64,000 nucleotides of DNA, from positions 2,074,801 through 2,138,800 of the forward strand of contig NZ_CP098400.1 in assembly GCF_023674465.1 (NCBI RefSeq), in the 5' to 3' direction. Below the pieces are notes generated by a model that saw nothing but the letters and a program-made list of their open reading frames with translations, did no database searches and was not told the DNA's origin. Source of the DNA: Xiashengella succiniciproducens (GTDB taxonomy: Bacteria; Bacteroidota; Bacteroidia; Bacteroidales; Marinilabiliaceae). The position numbers were made by a program, and so were the translations under genes. Numbering within the stretch: position 1 is the first letter of the stretch; each line of letters starts with the position of its first letter. Positions 1-9,792 of this stretch are shown one piece after another.

Positions 1-778
1 CACATACAGTAACCGCCTTGTGTCCCAATAGAGCCGAAAGACCATAAATGGCCGAGCACTCCATTTCGTAGTTGCATATCCTCTGCTCACCGTACCTGAA
101 AGCAGTAATCCTCTCATTTATGTCAGGCATCGCCAGACCCAGACGAATTACCCTGCCCTGGGGACCGTAAAAACCCGGAGCAGAAATAGTAGCACCCGGA
201 TATACCTTGTCACTCTTCAACCTTGATATCAGAGTACTGTCAGCTTTGACAACATAGGGTTTGGTAAGGTTGGCCTTCCATCCGCTATGACTTATAAATG
301 CCTGTTCAAATCCAAGGTCGCTGATTCCATCACGACCTGCATAAAAATTCAAAAGCCCGTCGAAACCGACGGCCTTCTCGCTTAGCACCCATGAATCTGA
401 TGGTATATCAGCCTGAAGTGACCCAGAGGTCCCTATCCTCACTATTTCAAGTGACCTGTGATCCTCTTTTGGCAGACGTGTGGCAAAATCAACATTTACC
501 AAGGCATCCAGCTCATTTAACACAATATCTATATTGTCTGTTCCTATTCCCGTAGAGATAACAGTAAACAGCACTCCTTTGTATGAACCGGTGCTCCACA
601 CAAATTCACGGTTGTCACCTCTATGCAACACCTCATCAAAAAAACCTGCAACCGTCTCCACCCTACCCGGATCTCCTACCAGAATTACCTTTCCGGCTAA
701 TTGTTCCGGCTTGATATGAAGATGAAATGCCGAGCCGTCAGGGTTGATTATTAGTTCTGAATCTGCTATTGGCTTCAT
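1..778 (-). CDS. Nucleoside phosphorylase, uridine phosphorylase-like (3' part cut off)
   Basis: The minus-strand frame begins with ATG at 778 and runs off the window edge, leaving about 259 residues of a protein usually near 290. It reads as a PNP/UDP family phosphorylase, which splits nucleosides with phosphate to free base and (deoxy)ribose-1-phosphate in salvage. Visible family marks are VILVGDPGRV near residue 30 (phosphate loop), IVRIGTSGSLQ in the middle and NYEMECSAIYGLSALLG near the cut end, where the ME(x)SA-type segment contacts the ribose. The call to the uridine-type branch rests on overall resemblance, so purine or mixed specificity is possible. It is transcribed away from the DUF4293 gene; the 226 bases between them show nothing I can name. 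Confidence 0.85.
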   Translation of the reverse strand, partial: MKPIADSELIINPDGSAFHLHIKPEQLAGKVILVGDPGRVETVAGFFDEVLHRGDNREFVWSTGSYKGVLFTVISTGIGTDNIDIVLNELDALVNVDFATRLPKEDHRSLEIVRIGTSGSLQADIPSDSWVLSEKAVGFDGLLNFYAGRDGISDLGFEQAFISHSGWKANLTKPYVVKADSTLISRLKSDKVYPGATISAPGFYGPQGRVIRLGLAMPDINERITAFRYGEQRICNYEMECSAIYGLSALLGHKAVTVC

Positions 779-1004
779 GCCTAAAAATTAAACTTTGGTC
801 AAAATAATACATAATTTTCCAAAATTCAATAAAAATGTTATGAACAAGGCTGTTTATAACTCAGCACATTAGGGTTTCAGGAAATCTATCGATTATCAAT
901 ATATATTATTTTGTAAAGCATAATTATTCTGGAAATATGAAGTGCAGTAACTCCGCTTTTTCTGGACTTTCTTATTAATTTTACACGAAACAAAAACACC
1001 AGCG

Positions 1005-1463
1005 ATGATACAGCGAATACAATCACTCTATCTTTTAGTTGCCTTGCTGGTCACCGGAAGCCTGTTGTTTACCAACATGCTATATCTAGAGACCACAACC
1101 GCATCTATGGCACTGAGACAAAACGGACTTTTCGAAGTTACGGGAAATGCAGACCTTATCGGCAGAACAATGCCACTTCAGCTAATGCTGACGGTCACAC
1201 TGCTACTGCTTCTGGTTACTATCTTCCTGTTTAAAAAACGTCAGCTTCAACTCCGCATCTGTGGCATTAATTTGGCCATGCATGCCGGATTATCGGTTTT
1301 GATATTCTATTATGGTAAGCATTTCTCCAAATTATTTAATGCGGAATTATCGTTTAATTGGCCTCTGGTCCTGCCGGTAGTTTCCATTGTTTTACTGCTT
1401 CTGGCGATGAGAAGCATACTGAGTGATGAACTACTGATAAAAAGTATTGACAGGATAAGATAA
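1005..1463 (+). CDS. DUF4293 family integral membrane protein
   Basis: A 152-residue protein that opens with MIQRIQSLYLL, the characteristic start of the DUF4293 family found in Bacteroidota. Four hydrophobic stretches are visible (about residues 5-25, 57-78, 86-105 and 117-137), so it is a small four-helix inner-membrane protein with a short basic tail. The family has no established function that I know of. The gene stands alone on the plus strand and ends directly at a strong hairpin terminator shared with sucB coming the other way. ATG at 1005 is the only sensible start because the conserved N-terminus begins there. Confidence 0.85.
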   Translation: MIQRIQSLYLLVALLVTGSLLFTNMLYLETTTASMALRQNGLFEVTGNADLIGRTMPLQLMLTVTLLLLLVTIFLFKKRQLQLRICGINLAMHAGLSVLIFYYGKHFSKLFNAELSFNWPLVLPVVSIVLLLLAMRSILSDELLIKSIDRIR

Positions 1464-1490
1464 AAAAGCGGCCTTGTAGCCGCTTTTTTA
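1463..1490. terminator. Bidirectional rho-independent terminator
   Basis: An 11-bp perfect inverted repeat (AAAAAAGCGGC at 1463-1473, GCCGCTTTTTT at 1480-1490, six-base loop) starts inside the stop region of the DUF4293 gene. A- and T-runs flank it on both sides, so it can stop transcription of DUF4293 from the left and of sucAB from the right. Confidence 0.85.
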
Positions 1491-1583
1491 TCTTCGATTT
1501 ATTCATTCCTGATAATCAATCTCTGCTATATACGTAGGGACTGCAATATATGCCAACCTACACCGAAATCTCAACAGGCTTAA

Positions 1584-2864
1584 TTACAAACCCAATAGTG
1601 CTTCTTCGGGGTTCTTTCCTCCAAAGACCAGCGACACCGGATTTTCAATTAACTTTTTCACCTCAACAAGGAAGCTTACTGAATCCTTACCGTCAATCAG
1701 TCTGTGGTCGTAGCTCAGAGCTACGTACATCATAGGTCTGATCACTATCTGTCCCTTGACTGCTACAGGGCGGTCAACGATATTGTGCATTCCTAGAATA
1801 GCCGACTGTGGCGGATTGATAAGTGGGGTTGACATCATGGAGCCATAGGTACCACCGTTGGTAATCGTAAAGGTACCACCGCTCATTTCTTCAAGCGACA
1901 CTTTTGCGGAGCGGGCCTTTTCGGCCATTTCCTGCATATCGCGTTCTATCTCGGCCAGGCTCTTTGCATGAACGTTACGTATTACAGGAACGAGCAGACC
2001 CTTGGGTGACTGCATGGCCACCGAGATATCTACGTAAGACGGGGTAATAATATCATCTCCATCTATTATGCTGTTGATAACCGGAAATTTCATCAGAGCC
2101 TGCGCAGCAGCCTTGAGGAAGAAGGAGTTAAGTCCGATTTTGAAGCCATGTTTCTTGACAAAAGCATCCTGGTAGCTCTTGCGGAGATCCATCAGAGCCG
2201 ACATATCCACTTCGTTGAAGGTGGTAAGCATAGCTGTCTCGTTCTTTACCTTAACTAGGCGTTTGCTAAGTTGCTTGCGCAACTGGGTCATAGCCTTGCG
2301 TTCCTCTGTTCTTTCAGTGGACTGAGCCACAGATACTGCATCCAGTCTTCCTTCGCGTAAGGCAAGGATTAGCCCTACCTCCTTGGAACTTAGTCTCTTA
2401 AGCCCCTTGAGAACCTCATCAGCAGAGAGATTTTCCGCAGCCATCATGCTACGGGCAAGTGGTGTTGTTCTGATCTTAACATCTTCACCTTTGGAAGACG
2501 TAACCGGGCCTGCCTGATCTTTAGTGGCAGAAGCTGATGCAACAGATGCAGGTTTTGCCTGGTCAACCGGAGCAGCAGGTTTGGATGCAGGTTGTGGTGC
2601 CGGAGCAGCAGGGGCATCAGGTACTTCGACTGACGTGTCGATAGTACAGGCAATGGAGTTGACCTTTACAGTCTGTCCGGCCTGAATAAGAAAAGTGATT
2701 TTACCGCTTTCGGGGGCTATTAGTGAAAGAGTGGCCTTATCGGATTCCACCTCTGCAAGTTCCTGATCCTTGCGAACAAGGTCGCCGTCAGCAACAAGCC
2801 AGTTGGACAATTCCACTTCAGTTATTGATTCCCCGGGAGTGGGTACCTTTACTTCTATTATCAT
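1584..2864 (-). CDS. sucB: Dihydrolipoyllysine succinyltransferase, E2 of 2-oxoglutarate dehydrogenase
   Basis: A 426-residue E2 subunit that transfers the succinyl group from lipoamide to CoA. Residues 1-76 form one lipoyl domain with the lipoylated lysine at K43 in the motif SDKATL. A linker rich in Ala and Pro (about 80-125) is followed by a peripheral subunit-binding domain (about 130-165, [14 protein letters not shown]) and the catalytic core from about 195. The core ends with the active-site motif [13 protein letters not shown], whose His and Asp are the catalytic pair. It lies 28 bases downstream of sucA on the same strand, so the two form an E1-E2 operon. The E3 gene (lpd) is not in the window. 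Length and domain order match the SucB/OdhB family. Confidence 0.95.
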   Translation of the reverse strand: MIIEVKVPTPGESITEVELSNWLVADGDLVRKDQELAEVESDKATLSLIAPESGKITFLIQAGQTVKVNSIACTIDTSVEVPDAPAAPAPQPASKPAAPVDQAKPASVASASATKDQAGPVTSSKGEDVKIRTTPLARSMMAAENLSADEVLKGLKRLSSKEVGLILALREGRLDAVSVAQSTERTEERKAMTQLRKQLSKRLVKVKNETAMLTTFNEVDMSALMDLRKSYQDAFVKKHGFKIGLNSFFLKAAAQALMKFPVINSIIDGDDIITPSYVDISVAMQSPKGLLVPVIRNVHAKSLAEIERDMQEMAEKARSAKVSLEEMSGGTFTITNGGTYGSMMSTPLINPPQSAILGMHNIVDRPVAVKGQIVIRPMMYVALSYDHRLIDGKDSVSFLVEVKKLIENPVSLVFGGKNPEEALLGL

Positions 2865-2892
2865 ATTGTGTATATGTTTTGTCTTTTACCTG

Positions 2893-5709
2893 TCAGATTG
2901 AGAATTTCTGATTTGCACTGAAATAATAGTGAGTCTTCAGGATTTCCTCACGTGTTTTACCCTCCATACATTGCAAATTACAATATGGCAAATTCTTTTC
3001 GCAATGACATCTCTTGAAAACCTTTTCAATGATTTCCCTCTGCCCTACCATATGCAGTCCGGCTAGTCCGGTAGCCGGACTGGCGCTTGCGATACGTGCA
3101 ACCGGTATCAGGTCTTCATATGGCAACATGCTGCGAATATAATTCCATGCACCCATATTTTCAGGTTCTTCCTGTACCCACAGTTTCAGTTTTACCTTCT
3201 CATACTTCTTGAGTATGGCCTGAACATGCTTGCGTGGGAATGGGTGAAGCTGTTCTATTCTTACAAGTGCAACATTTCTTGCGTTGAGCTCCTGTTTGCG
3301 CGCTAGCAGGTCGTAGTAAACCTTGCCAGAGCAAAAAACCAGCCTTGACACAGAAGTCATATTGACATTATCGTCATCTATAACCTCCTGAAAGCTTCCT
3401 TCGGCAAGATCCTCAATTGTTGACACGCACATAGGGTGACGCAGCAGACTCTTGGGAGTAAAGATAACCAAGGGTATGCGGTACTCACTTTTTACCTGAC
3501 GACGCAGCACATGGAACAGATTTGCCGGTGTTGTCAGGTTTGCCACCTGCATATTGTTGCGGGCAGAAAGGTTCAAAAAGCGCTCTATCCTTGCACTTGA
3601 GTGCTCGGGCCCCTGCCCTTCGAAACCGTGAGGTAGGTAAAGCACAAGGCCGTTCATCAGACCCCATTTTTCTTCAGCCGAACTGATGTACTGGTCGACA
3701 ATAACCTGGGCAACATTGGTAAAGTCACCAAACTGAGCTTCCCAGATATTTAGTCCGTTGGGCACTCCCAATGCATGACCATATTCAAAACCAAGTACAC
3801 CGTACTCTGACAATGGTGAATTATAGGCATGAAAGGAATTAGGGTTCTTGTCAAGATGGCGAAGCGGCATATAGCGCTCGTTCATATCTTCTAGGGTAAA
3901 GCTGGCATGACGGTGAGCAAAGGTCCCCCTCTCACTGTCCTGTCCGCTCAGGCGGACAGGATGTCCGTCATCAACCAGGGTAGCATAAGCCAGAAGCTCA
4001 GCAATAGCCCAGTCCACCTTGTTGCTATCAACTAGTTTCTTTCTATCCTCCAGTATCTTATAGACCTTTGAGAAAAACTGCATATCCGAAGGAAGGGTAT
4101 TTATCCTCTCGAAGAGCTTATGCAGAACATCCTTAGCCACGCCTGTAGGATAAGTCACCTCAAAATCACCTTTGACAGCATACTTATACCCTTTCCAGAG
4201 ATCGGGAAGGAAGGGGCCTATCGACATCTTCTTAATAAGTTCGGAGGCCTTAAATTCTTCTTCAAGATAGGATTCAAACTCTACATTGAGTTGCCTAATC
4301 TCTTCCTCGCTCAGTACCCCCTGGTTTATAAGCTGCTGTCCATAGATATCTCTTGGATTGGGGTGAGAGGCAATAATCTTGTACAAAGTAGGCTGCGTAA
4401 AACGGGGTTCATCTCCCTCATTATGACCGTACTTTCTGTATGATAATATGTCAATAAAGACATCACTTTGGAACTTCTGGCGGTACTCCATAGCCAGTTC
4501 GAAAACATAAACAATAGCCTCGGCATCATCACCGTTGACGTGGAATACTGGGCAGTTGGTTACCTTGCCCACATCAGTACAATAGGTGCTAGAGCGAGCC
4601 TCCAGATAGTTGGTTGTAAAGCCCACCTGGTTGTTTACAACAACATGAATAGTTCCCCCTGTCATGTAACCCGGCAACTTGGCCATCTGAATCACCTCGT
4701 AGACCACTCCCTGAGTAGCAACTGCGGCATCACCGTGGATGATAACGGGAACAACCTTTTCAAAGTTGCCTTGATATGCGTGATCTATTCGAGCCCTTGA
4801 CAATCCCTCGGCAACCGGAGTTACAGTTTCCAGGTGGGAAGGGTTGGGTAGCAACATAAGGCGAACCCTCTTGTCACCGCTGTCTGTTACGCTATCATAA
4901 CCAAGGTGATACTTTACGTCACCCAGGGAGATATTGTCATCATATTCATCTGCAACGAATTCCTTAAATACATTGCGATAAGGCTTGCCCAGTACATTTG
5001 TAAGCACATTCAGACGGCCCCTGTGAGCCATACCAAATACAAATTCGTTGACACCCAACTGAGCACCCTTGTCTATCAGGGCTCTGACACCGGGGATAAG
5101 GACTTCCGATCCTTCGAGAGAGAAGCGCTTCTGACCAACAAATTTCTTGTGCACAAAGGTCTCAAAACCCACAGCACGCTTGAGGTAACGATAAATACTC
5201 TTCTTCTTGTCCGCATCAAACGATGGAAGGTTTTTCACACTCTCCATCTTATCACGCAGCCATTCTACAATTTCTGGCTTACGGACATAAAGGAATTCCA
5301 CACCAATCGAAAGACAGTAAGTGTCTTTGAGGTGTTGTATTATATCCCGCAGTTTTGCAGGTCCAATACCTATCTGGCTACCAGCCTGAAAAACCTGGTC
5401 GAGATCACTTTCCTCCAAACCGAAGTTTTCAATGTCGAGAGTAGGGAAATACCTACGTCTTGCCCTAACGGGATTGGTTTGGGTAAACAGGTGTCCTCTC
5501 TGCCTGTAGCCATGTATCAGGTTTATAACCTTAAACTCCTTGCCAATCTCCTCACCACCAGCGTGGTTGAAGTTGGCAAGCGCAAAGTCAAATCCCCTGA
5601 AAAAATTTAGATATCCGGGATCCACAGAAGATGGATCCTTTTTATACTGTTGGTATAATGCCTCAATAGCTCCTATTTCGCTATTGCTGACAAATGAAAA
5701 TTCATCCAT
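2893..5709 (-). CDS. sucA: 2-oxoglutarate dehydrogenase E1 component
   Basis: A 938-residue thiamine-diphosphate enzyme that decarboxylates 2-oxoglutarate and passes the succinyl unit to the E2 lipoyl group. The N-terminal OGDH segment (DEFSFVSNSEIGAIEALYQQY) is intact. HRGRLNVLTNVLGKP and the cofactor region GDAAVATQGVVYE...VVNNQVGFTT lie in the first half. The pyrimidine-binding half contains QDSERGTFAHRHA and LPHGFEGQGPEHSSAR. The last 40 residues are odd: after the usual end, a tail carries Cys901, Cys903, Cys910 and Cys914 (CxC-x6-C-x3-C). The gene is first in a sucA-sucB operon and diverges from the AddB-like gene across 111 bases. Confidence 0.95.
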   Translation of the reverse strand: MDEFSFVSNSEIGAIEALYQQYKKDPSSVDPGYLNFFRGFDFALANFNHAGGEEIGKEFKVINLIHGYRQRGHLFTQTNPVRARRRYFPTLDIENFGLEESDLDQVFQAGSQIGIGPAKLRDIIQHLKDTYCLSIGVEFLYVRKPEIVEWLRDKMESVKNLPSFDADKKKSIYRYLKRAVGFETFVHKKFVGQKRFSLEGSEVLIPGVRALIDKGAQLGVNEFVFGMAHRGRLNVLTNVLGKPYRNVFKEFVADEYDDNISLGDVKYHLGYDSVTDSGDKRVRLMLLPNPSHLETVTPVAEGLSRARIDHAYQGNFEKVVPVIIHGDAAVATQGVVYEVIQMAKLPGYMTGGTIHVVVNNQVGFTTNYLEARSSTYCTDVGKVTNCPVFHVNGDDAEAIVYVFELAMEYRQKFQSDVFIDILSYRKYGHNEGDEPRFTQPTLYKIIASHPNPRDIYGQQLINQGVLSEEEIRQLNVEFESYLEEEFKASELIKKMSIGPFLPDLWKGYKYAVKGDFEVTYPTGVAKDVLHKLFERINTLPSDMQFFSKVYKILEDRKKLVDSNKVDWAIAELLAYATLVDDGHPVRLSGQDSERGTFAHRHASFTLEDMNERYMPLRHLDKNPNSFHAYNSPLSEYGVLGFEYGHALGVPNGLNIWEAQFGDFTNVAQVIVDQYISSAEEKWGLMNGLVLYLPHGFEGQGPEHSSARIERFLNLSARNNMQVANLTTPANLFHVLRRQVKSEYRIPLVIFTPKSLLRHPMCVSTIEDLAEGSFQEVIDDDNVNMTSVSRLVFCSGKVYYDLLARKQELNARNVALVRIEQLHPFPRKHVQAILKKYEKVKLKLWVQEEPENMGAWNYIRSMLPYEDLIPVARIASASPATGLAGLHMVGQREIIEKVFKRCHCEKNLPYCNLQCMEGKTREEILKTHYYFSANQKFSI

Positions 5710-5813
5710 AAATACCTTGAGCCCCCTTTTATGATGACAACATTTTTAATGCCTGCCCCAAAATTTCGTACAAAACAAAAACATTGCTAATTTCAAGGCT
5801 TCACTTACTATTG

Positions 5814-5849
5814 CAAAGTTATGCAAACATTCCTCGAACACTTAGCAAA
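5814..5849 (-). promoter_or_regulatory. Possible sucAB promoter
   Basis: On the minus strand, TAACTTTG (5814-5821) fits the Bacteroidota -7 consensus TAnnTTTG, and TTTG (5846-5849) could be the -33 element at a rather long spacing of 24. It would start a leader of about 100 bases before sucA, and it overlaps the first codons of the divergent nuclease gene, which lowers confidence. Confidence 0.3.
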
Positions 5850-8800
5850 GTATCATATAACTTTCCATTTAACAGATTTAGACGAATTTTGTTTTGTATT
5901 CCCTAGTCGCAGGGCATGCAGGTATTTCTCAATGTTTCTGGGAAGGCTAACAGACAAGCCTATATGGGCCCCCAAGATATTGACGATCAGCGACTTTTTT
6001 GGTCATCTAGACTCCACTCCAATCCCAGACAATATTACCCTTGTTTTCAAGCTCCACGAATCATACTGCAAGATTAGTGAAAAAGATATTTCAATAGATG
6101 ATTTTCTGCCATTAGGTGAGATGTTGCTGAATGATTTCAACGATATCGACAATTATATGGCAAACCCCCGTGAGGTGTTTGCCAATCTGGCTGCTATCAA
6201 AAATATGGAGATGGACTATTCTCATCTTACTGAAAATCAGATAGAGGCTATCAGGAGCTTTTGGAACACCTTTGATCCTGAAAGGCTATCGCAACAGCAA
6301 ACAGGTTTTCTTTCTGTTTGGGACAAACTGGGAGATCTTTATAATCATTTCAGAGCCTCTCTAACTGAACAAAACATGGCCTATGGCGGAATGATAACAA
6401 GGAGCATAGCTGAAAAGGTCAGAAACGACAGGTCTCTTGATATACCTTTTAAGCATGTGGTATTTGCCGGCTTTAATGCTCTCAACAAGTGCGAGCGAAC
6501 CATATTCAATTACCTGAAGATACAGCAGAAGGCCACATTCTTTTGGGATTATCCGCAATTGCTGTTGACTGAAAAGCAGGATCCTTCCAACCCTGTTATG
6601 AAAGTGATGCATGAGGGTGGGCTTTTTATGAAGCAGAATATTTACGACTTTCCATCACCGGAAAACTGGGAAGACCCATTCAATACGGATGCTGCCGAGA
6701 TAGTGATTACAGCCGCATCCAACAGTCTGGTACAGGCCGGTGCAGTATATGACTTTCTGGAACAAATAGCTACACAAAAACAGTCAGGTACCCCTGACTC
6801 TGAAATACCCAAAGTGGATCTGAGAACTGCAGTAATACTTGCCGATGAACAACAGCTCTTCCCGGTGCTTAGTTCCATACCCCCTCAGTTTTCCCCTATC
6901 AACATCACCCTGGGTTATCCCCTAAAAAGCACCCCGGCTTTTGCTCTGGCCGAAATCCTGCTGGCTATGCAAAACAACTGCAGGGAAACCCGTGAGGGAA
7001 AGACATGGTTTTACCATAGGGACGTTACAGCCCTGCTGCAACATCAATATATCCTTGGAATACTGGGTCAGTCGGCTCTTGAACTGAGTCGCAGACTCAT
7101 TAGGTACAACAGCCCATTTATTGAAGGCGGATTGCTGCAGGAAAACAGCCTCTGCTCAAAAATATTCAGGAAGGCCGGTGATGTAAACGAGCTCACCTCC
7201 TATCTTATGGATATCCTGACCCTTATTTACAGATATCTTAGAGGCAGTGACAATTATAACGGGAACAAGCTGGCAACCATTGAAAGTGGGCTTCGAAATG
7301 GTCAGTCACCGGTACAAGGCACACTGTTTGAAGAGATTTCTGGCCAGGAGCTAGCCTCTGGTGATGAAGATGGAAAGAGTGCACATATACAAAATTCGTC
7401 TGTCGGGAAGGAGTTGAATGATATTAGTGCTGCCGGGACAGAAGGCAATATTGGAAGCTTGCAACAGCCCTCAGACATCGAAGAGCTTGATGTACATGGA
7501 GAGAAGAAGGCTCTTGAAATGGAGTTTATCTACTACCTCTACACTACTGTCAAGCGTTTGTCTGACATACTTTCCAAACTACCTGTCCAGCCAAATCCAA
7601 CAACATGGCAGTCTTTATTCCGCAAACTGGCAGCTTTTCAATCTGTGCCTTTTAACGGAGAACCGCTGAAGGGTCTCCAGGTAATGGGTTTGCTAGAAAC
7701 CAGAGCGCTTGACTTTGAAAACCTTGTAATCATTGGAATGAATGAGGGTGTCTTCCCCAAGAGTTCCCCCCCGGATTCCTTTATTCCATACAACCTGAGA
7801 AAGGCCTTTGACCTGCCGGTAATCGACAACCAGGATGCAATCTTTGCCTACTATTTCTACAGGCTGATCCACAGGGCCAGGAAGATCAGGCTTGTGTACA
7901 GCACTACCGGAGCAGGTGCAGAAGAGGCTGAGATGAGCCGCTTTCTGCAACAGCTCTATTACGAGTATCCCGGCAAGATTATTATGGAAACACCCATGCA
8001 GAAAGTAAGTGTACCTGCAATCAAGGAACTTTATGCAGAAAAAGACAAGTCTGTGATGGCTCAACTTAGCCGATTCCTTGAAAATGGGCAGGCCAGGCTG
8101 TCGCCTAGTGCTATGAGTGATTATCTTGAATGCCCCCTTCGCTTCTTTTACAAGCATGTGGCCCGGATCAGGGAGGCCGACTCAATAAGTGAGGATTTGG
8201 ATCCCCGCATCTTTGGAATTCTCTTTCACAGGATAATGGAGCAAATCTATTCCCCGCATAAGGGCAAGGTGGTACAAAAGGAGAATATCGAATTATGGCT
8301 CAGGGACAAGGACAAAATAAGGGAAGTGATGAATTCCGCATTTGAGGAGCAGGTCCCCTTTATTAGGCAGAGCGGTAGTGAGTTTGTTGACCTCCAGGGC
8401 AAGAACATTCTGATTTATGAGATTCTGTTCAGGTATGTAGTGCGCTTCCTTGAAATGGAAAGAGATCAGGCACCATTCAGACTTGCCGACCTTGAAGAGA
8501 AAGTTGCTATCATACATGCTGTAAATGAAAAGCTAAAGGTCAATCTTGGGGGTATAATTGACAGAACCGACGAAAAAGAAGGGATAACCAGAATACTTGA
8601 TTACAAGACAGGATCGGCATCCAACAGCGCCTCCAGACTCGAAGATCTATTTACCCAGGAAAAACATGGGGATAAAAAGGCAATATTCCAGACTCTGCTT
8701 TACTCTTATATCAAGTCTGTACTAGCCGGTCATGATTCTATTGAACCAGGCATTATCCCTATTACCAAGATCTTTGACAAGAACTTCTCGAGTTCGATAA

Positions 8801-8967
8801 CAATAGACAAGCAACCTGTGATCTTTGGAAGTGTTAAAGCGGAGTTTCTGGAAAGGCTGAATCCGGTACTTGAGGAACTGTTTAACCCCACCATACCCTT
8901 CATGCAGACCAGGGTGGAGAAAAATTGCAACTACTGTCTCTTCAGGCAGCACTGCTTTAAGGATTAA
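5821..8967 (+). CDS. AddB-like PD-(D/E)XK nuclease/helicase-fold protein
   Basis: A 1048-residue protein resembling the AddB subunit of AddAB-type recombination nucleases, which process double-strand breaks for RecA. The N-terminus reads FVFPSRRACRYF; I see no GxxxxGK[ST] Walker A, so the helicase fold is probably not a motor. The C-terminal nuclease is well preserved: Asp914 (GGIIDR) and Asp927-x-Lys929 (LDYKTG). Cysteines typical of the AddB iron-sulfur staple are present at 771 (YLECPLRFF) and at 1036, 1039 and 1045 (CNYCLFRQHC). Residues about 480-560 are a low-complexity acidic insertion with no motif. No AddA/UvrD partner is in the window. The stop lies 2 bases from the stop of trmD, tail to tail. 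Confidence 0.8.
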   Translation: MQTFLEHLAKYHITFHLTDLDEFCFVFPSRRACRYFSMFLGRLTDKPIWAPKILTISDFFGHLDSTPIPDNITLVFKLHESYCKISEKDISIDDFLPLGEMLLNDFNDIDNYMANPREVFANLAAIKNMEMDYSHLTENQIEAIRSFWNTFDPERLSQQQTGFLSVWDKLGDLYNHFRASLTEQNMAYGGMITRSIAEKVRNDRSLDIPFKHVVFAGFNALNKCERTIFNYLKIQQKATFFWDYPQLLLTEKQDPSNPVMKVMHEGGLFMKQNIYDFPSPENWEDPFNTDAAEIVITAASNSLVQAGAVYDFLEQIATQKQSGTPDSEIPKVDLRTAVILADEQQLFPVLSSIPPQFSPINITLGYPLKSTPAFALAEILLAMQNNCRETREGKTWFYHRDVTALLQHQYILGILGQSALELSRRLIRYNSPFIEGGLLQENSLCSKIFRKAGDVNELTSYLMDILTLIYRYLRGSDNYNGNKLATIESGLRNGQSPVQGTLFEEISGQELASGDEDGKSAHIQNSSVGKELNDISAAGTEGNIGSLQQPSDIEELDVHGEKKALEMEFIYYLYTTVKRLSDILSKLPVQPNPTTWQSLFRKLAAFQSVPFNGEPLKGLQVMGLLETRALDFENLVIIGMNEGVFPKSSPPDSFIPYNLRKAFDLPVIDNQDAIFAYYFYRLIHRARKIRLVYSTTGAGAEEAEMSRFLQQLYYEYPGKIIMETPMQKVSVPAIKELYAEKDKSVMAQLSRFLENGQARLSPSAMSDYLECPLRFFYKHVARIREADSISEDLDPRIFGILFHRIMEQIYSPHKGKVVQKENIELWLRDKDKIREVMNSAFEEQVPFIRQSGSEFVDLQGKNILIYEILFRYVVRFLEMERDQAPFRLADLEEKVAIIHAVNEKLKVNLGGIIDRTDEKEGITRILDYKTGSASNSASRLEDLFTQEKHGDKKAIFQTLLYSYIKSVLAGHDSIEPGIIPITKIFDKNFSSSITIDKQPVIFGSVKAEFLERLNPVLEELFNPTIPFMQTRVEKNCNYCLFRQHCFKD

Positions 8968-8969
8968 GA

Positions 8970-9656
8970 TTAAGCCTGATCCTCCCCGAGGAGGTCAGGT
9001 CTTAGTCTTTTGGTCCTTTCGAGCGCTTGTTCTTCTCTCCACCTTTCTATTTTTGCCTCATGACCTGAAAGCAGTATATCAGGTACTTTCCAGCCCTTAT
9101 ATTCAGCCGGACGGGTATAAACCGGAGGAGCAAGCAGATTATCCTGGAAGGAATCAGAGAGAGCTGAGGTCTCATCTGAAATCACTCCGGGTATAAGTCT
9201 AACAACAGAATCCACAACAACTGCAGCTGCCAGTTCACCACCAGTCAGCACATAGTCGCCAATTGAGATTTCCATTGTGATAAAATTGTCACGGACACGC
9301 TGATCGACACCCTTGTAATGGCCGCAAAGGATGATCAGGTTACCCTTGAGAGAGAGCTGGTTGACAATCTTTTGGTCCAGACGTTTGCCATCAGGACTCA
9401 TATAGATAACTTCGTCATACTCTCTTTCACCCTTAAGTTTTGAGATCACCCTGTCAATAGGTTCGATCTGCATTACCATACCTGCCCCTCCTCCAAAAGG
9501 ATAGTCATCCACCCTGCGATGCTTGTCAGTTGAGTAATCCCTTATATCATGCAGGACTATCTCCACATGCCCTTGCTCAACAGCCCTTTTTATAATGCTT
9601 TCAGAGAAGGGTCCCTGAAACATATCCGGGAAGAGGGTCAAAATATCAATCCGCAT
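8970..9656 (-). CDS. trmD: tRNA (guanine-37-N1)-methyltransferase TrmD
   Basis: A SPOUT-fold enzyme of 228 residues that methylates N1 of G37 next to the anticodon and prevents frameshifting. Diagnostic segments are [13 protein letters not shown] at the start, [13 protein letters not shown], the knot region [12 protein letters not shown], and [16 protein letters not shown]. The open frame extends 12 codons further up to 9692, but the conserved start is the ATG at 9656, which has AGGAAA about 9 bases upstream. A TATCTTTG box at 9673-9680 would place the transcript start only a few bases before this ATG. It converges on the AddB-like gene. Confidence 0.95.
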   Translation of the reverse strand: MRIDILTLFPDMFQGPFSESIIKRAVEQGHVEIVLHDIRDYSTDKHRRVDDYPFGGGAGMVMQIEPIDRVISKLKGEREYDEVIYMSPDGKRLDQKIVNQLSLKGNLIILCGHYKGVDQRVRDNFITMEISIGDYVLTGGELAAAVVVDSVVRLIPGVISDETSALSDSFQDNLLAPPVYTRPAEYKGWKVPDILLSGHEAKIERWREEQALERTKRLRPDLLGEDQA

Positions 9657-9672
9657 ATCATTAAATTTCCTG

Positions 9673-9680
9673 CAAAGATA
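9673..9680 (-). promoter_or_regulatory. Possible -7 element for trmD
   Basis: TATCTTTG on the minus strand matches TAnnTTTG exactly and lies 17 bases upstream of the trmD ATG. No good TTTG lies at the right distance upstream, so only half of the promoter is supported; the leader would be very short. Confidence 0.35.
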
Positions 9681-9725
9681 GCAAAGCAGCACGTATCGGC
9701 ATAATAAGGTTTTTTCAAAAAATCT

Positions 9726-9756
9726 TTTGACACTAACGCTTTATGTGATATATTCG
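9726..9756 (+). promoter_or_regulatory. Probable promoter of the DUF349 gene
   Basis: TTTG at 9726-9729, a 19-base spacer, and TATATTCG at 9749-9756 (one mismatch to TAnnTTTG) lie 36 bases before the DUF349 start. Spacing and order fit the Bacteroidota housekeeping sigma consensus. Confidence 0.4.
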
Positions 9757-9792
9757 TAATCTAATTAAAATAAGAGCTTAATCACAGCTCAG

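Noticed and set aside
4906-5610. Plus-strand open frame of 234 codons inside sucA
   Set aside because: It lies fully antisense to the conserved E1 coding sequence, and its translation shows no domain or sensible composition; it is a shadow frame.
7693-8157. Minus-strand open frame of 154 codons inside the AddB-like gene
   Set aside because: Antisense shadow of a continuous coding sequence; no family resemblance.
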